From: a virus
DNA length: 20,707 nucleotides
Virus record (IMG/VR): IMGVR_UViG_3300005841_000090
Coordinates: 1 to 20,707 of that record
Direction: 5' to 3' (one strand)
Shown here piece after piece: positions 20,368-20,707 of the stretch. How positions within the stretch are numbered: the first letter of the stretch is position 1; each line of letters starts with the position of its first letter. Under the pieces are notes generated by a model, which had not been told where the DNA came from, made no database searches, and was given only the letters and a program-made list of their open reading frames with translations. The translations under genes and the position numbers were made by a program.

Positions 20368-20707
20368 GTAAGTTCCTTGCCGACAAGCGGAATCTGCGTG
20401 ACACCATGCTCAGCGCTTATAACGCCATGAAGGTTCTCACGGACGCCGGGAAGGTCGCGCGGATCAAGGTGGACGAATGCGAGCCGACACGAACGCGGTT
20501 GCAGAATGACAAGCTCCAAGCGCTCTGCGGGGAAGTTGCTGCACAGGTGAAGTGGTACGGTGTCAATCTCTCTCAGGACGACTGGCGGCATATGTTTGTC
20601 GCCAGTTATCGAAAGGGTCAGCGGAGTGTTCCGGGGATAGACGGAGGGTTCGTCGTCTTGGGCGCGAGCAGCAAGGATTTGAAGGTTGCGGAGTGTGCGC
20701 ACGTGAT
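20364..20707 (+). CDS. ninB: NinB-family recombination protein, partial (runs off right edge)
   Basis: The first 115 or so codons are visible. A GTG at 20364 overlaps the exonuclease stop as GTGA; an in-frame ATG at 20361 is an alternative start. Near residues 50-65 the sequence QNDKLQALCGEVAAQVKWYG, then NLSQDDWRHMFVAS, and VPGIDGGFVVLGASSKDLKV match the NinB family. Lambda NinB (also called Orf) binds single-stranded DNA and aids recombination as a RecFOR-like mediator. Its position after the SSB-like gene and exonuclease fits. The end is outside the window. Confidence 0.85.
   Translation, partial: MSKFLADKRNLRDTMLSAYNAMKVLTDAGKVARIKVDECEPTRTRLQNDKLQALCGEVAAQVKWYGVNLSQDDWRHMFVASYRKGQRSVPGIDGGFVVLGASSKDLKVAECAHV

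Noticed and set aside
1-20707. CRISPR array, insertion sequence or integrase
   Set aside because: No regularly spaced repeats, transposase, or integrase-like gene was found; the att site cannot be claimed from the tRNA-like gene alone.

Overview
This window is a compact stretch of a tailed-phage (or prophage) genome. The evidence is an adjacent terminase large subunit and portal gene, a two-component spanin pair, two HNH homing-type endonucleases, and an SSB-like / PD-(D/E)XK exonuclease / NinB recombination block. The Rz/Rz1 spanins imply a Gram-negative host, since spanins bridge inner and outer membranes. The virion genes (portal followed by Gln/Asn-rich proteins and a large Ala/Gly-rich protein that could be a DNA-ejection protein) suggest a podovirus-like particle, but no tail or capsid gene lies inside the window. 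No integrase, repressor or host gene is visible, so the lifestyle cannot be decided.

Layout. A divergent control region near 16634-16812 splits the window. To its left everything is on the minus strand. First come small early-type genes and a DnaT-like replication protein (15354-16633), ending at a strong hairpin terminator. A 380-base gap with several hairpins follows. Next are an HNH endonuclease and small genes (13512-14932), then a lysis cassette (10942-13057: endolysin-like protein, holin candidate, Rz, Rz1 and several tiny membrane proteins). Small virion-like genes, a tRNA-like gene, the packaging genes (small terminase candidate, TerL) and the portal come next. Last are a GNAT-like acetyltransferase, three Gln/Asn-rich proteins, and a large protein that runs off the left edge. 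To the right, on the plus strand, a ladder of small unknown genes leads into the SSB-like, exonuclease and NinB genes; NinB runs off the right edge.

Most neighbouring genes overlap as ATGA, GTGA or TGATG, so they are probably translationally coupled in long operons. This was used to choose several starts. Three points deserve attention. One small zinc-finger-like gene is coupled at both ends but carries an in-frame TGA exactly where the first Cys of a CxxC motif is expected. The tRNA-like gene has perfect acceptor and T arms but a 52-base middle with no standard anticodon arm. The only sizeable non-coding gap ends in a row of hairpins and a terminator.
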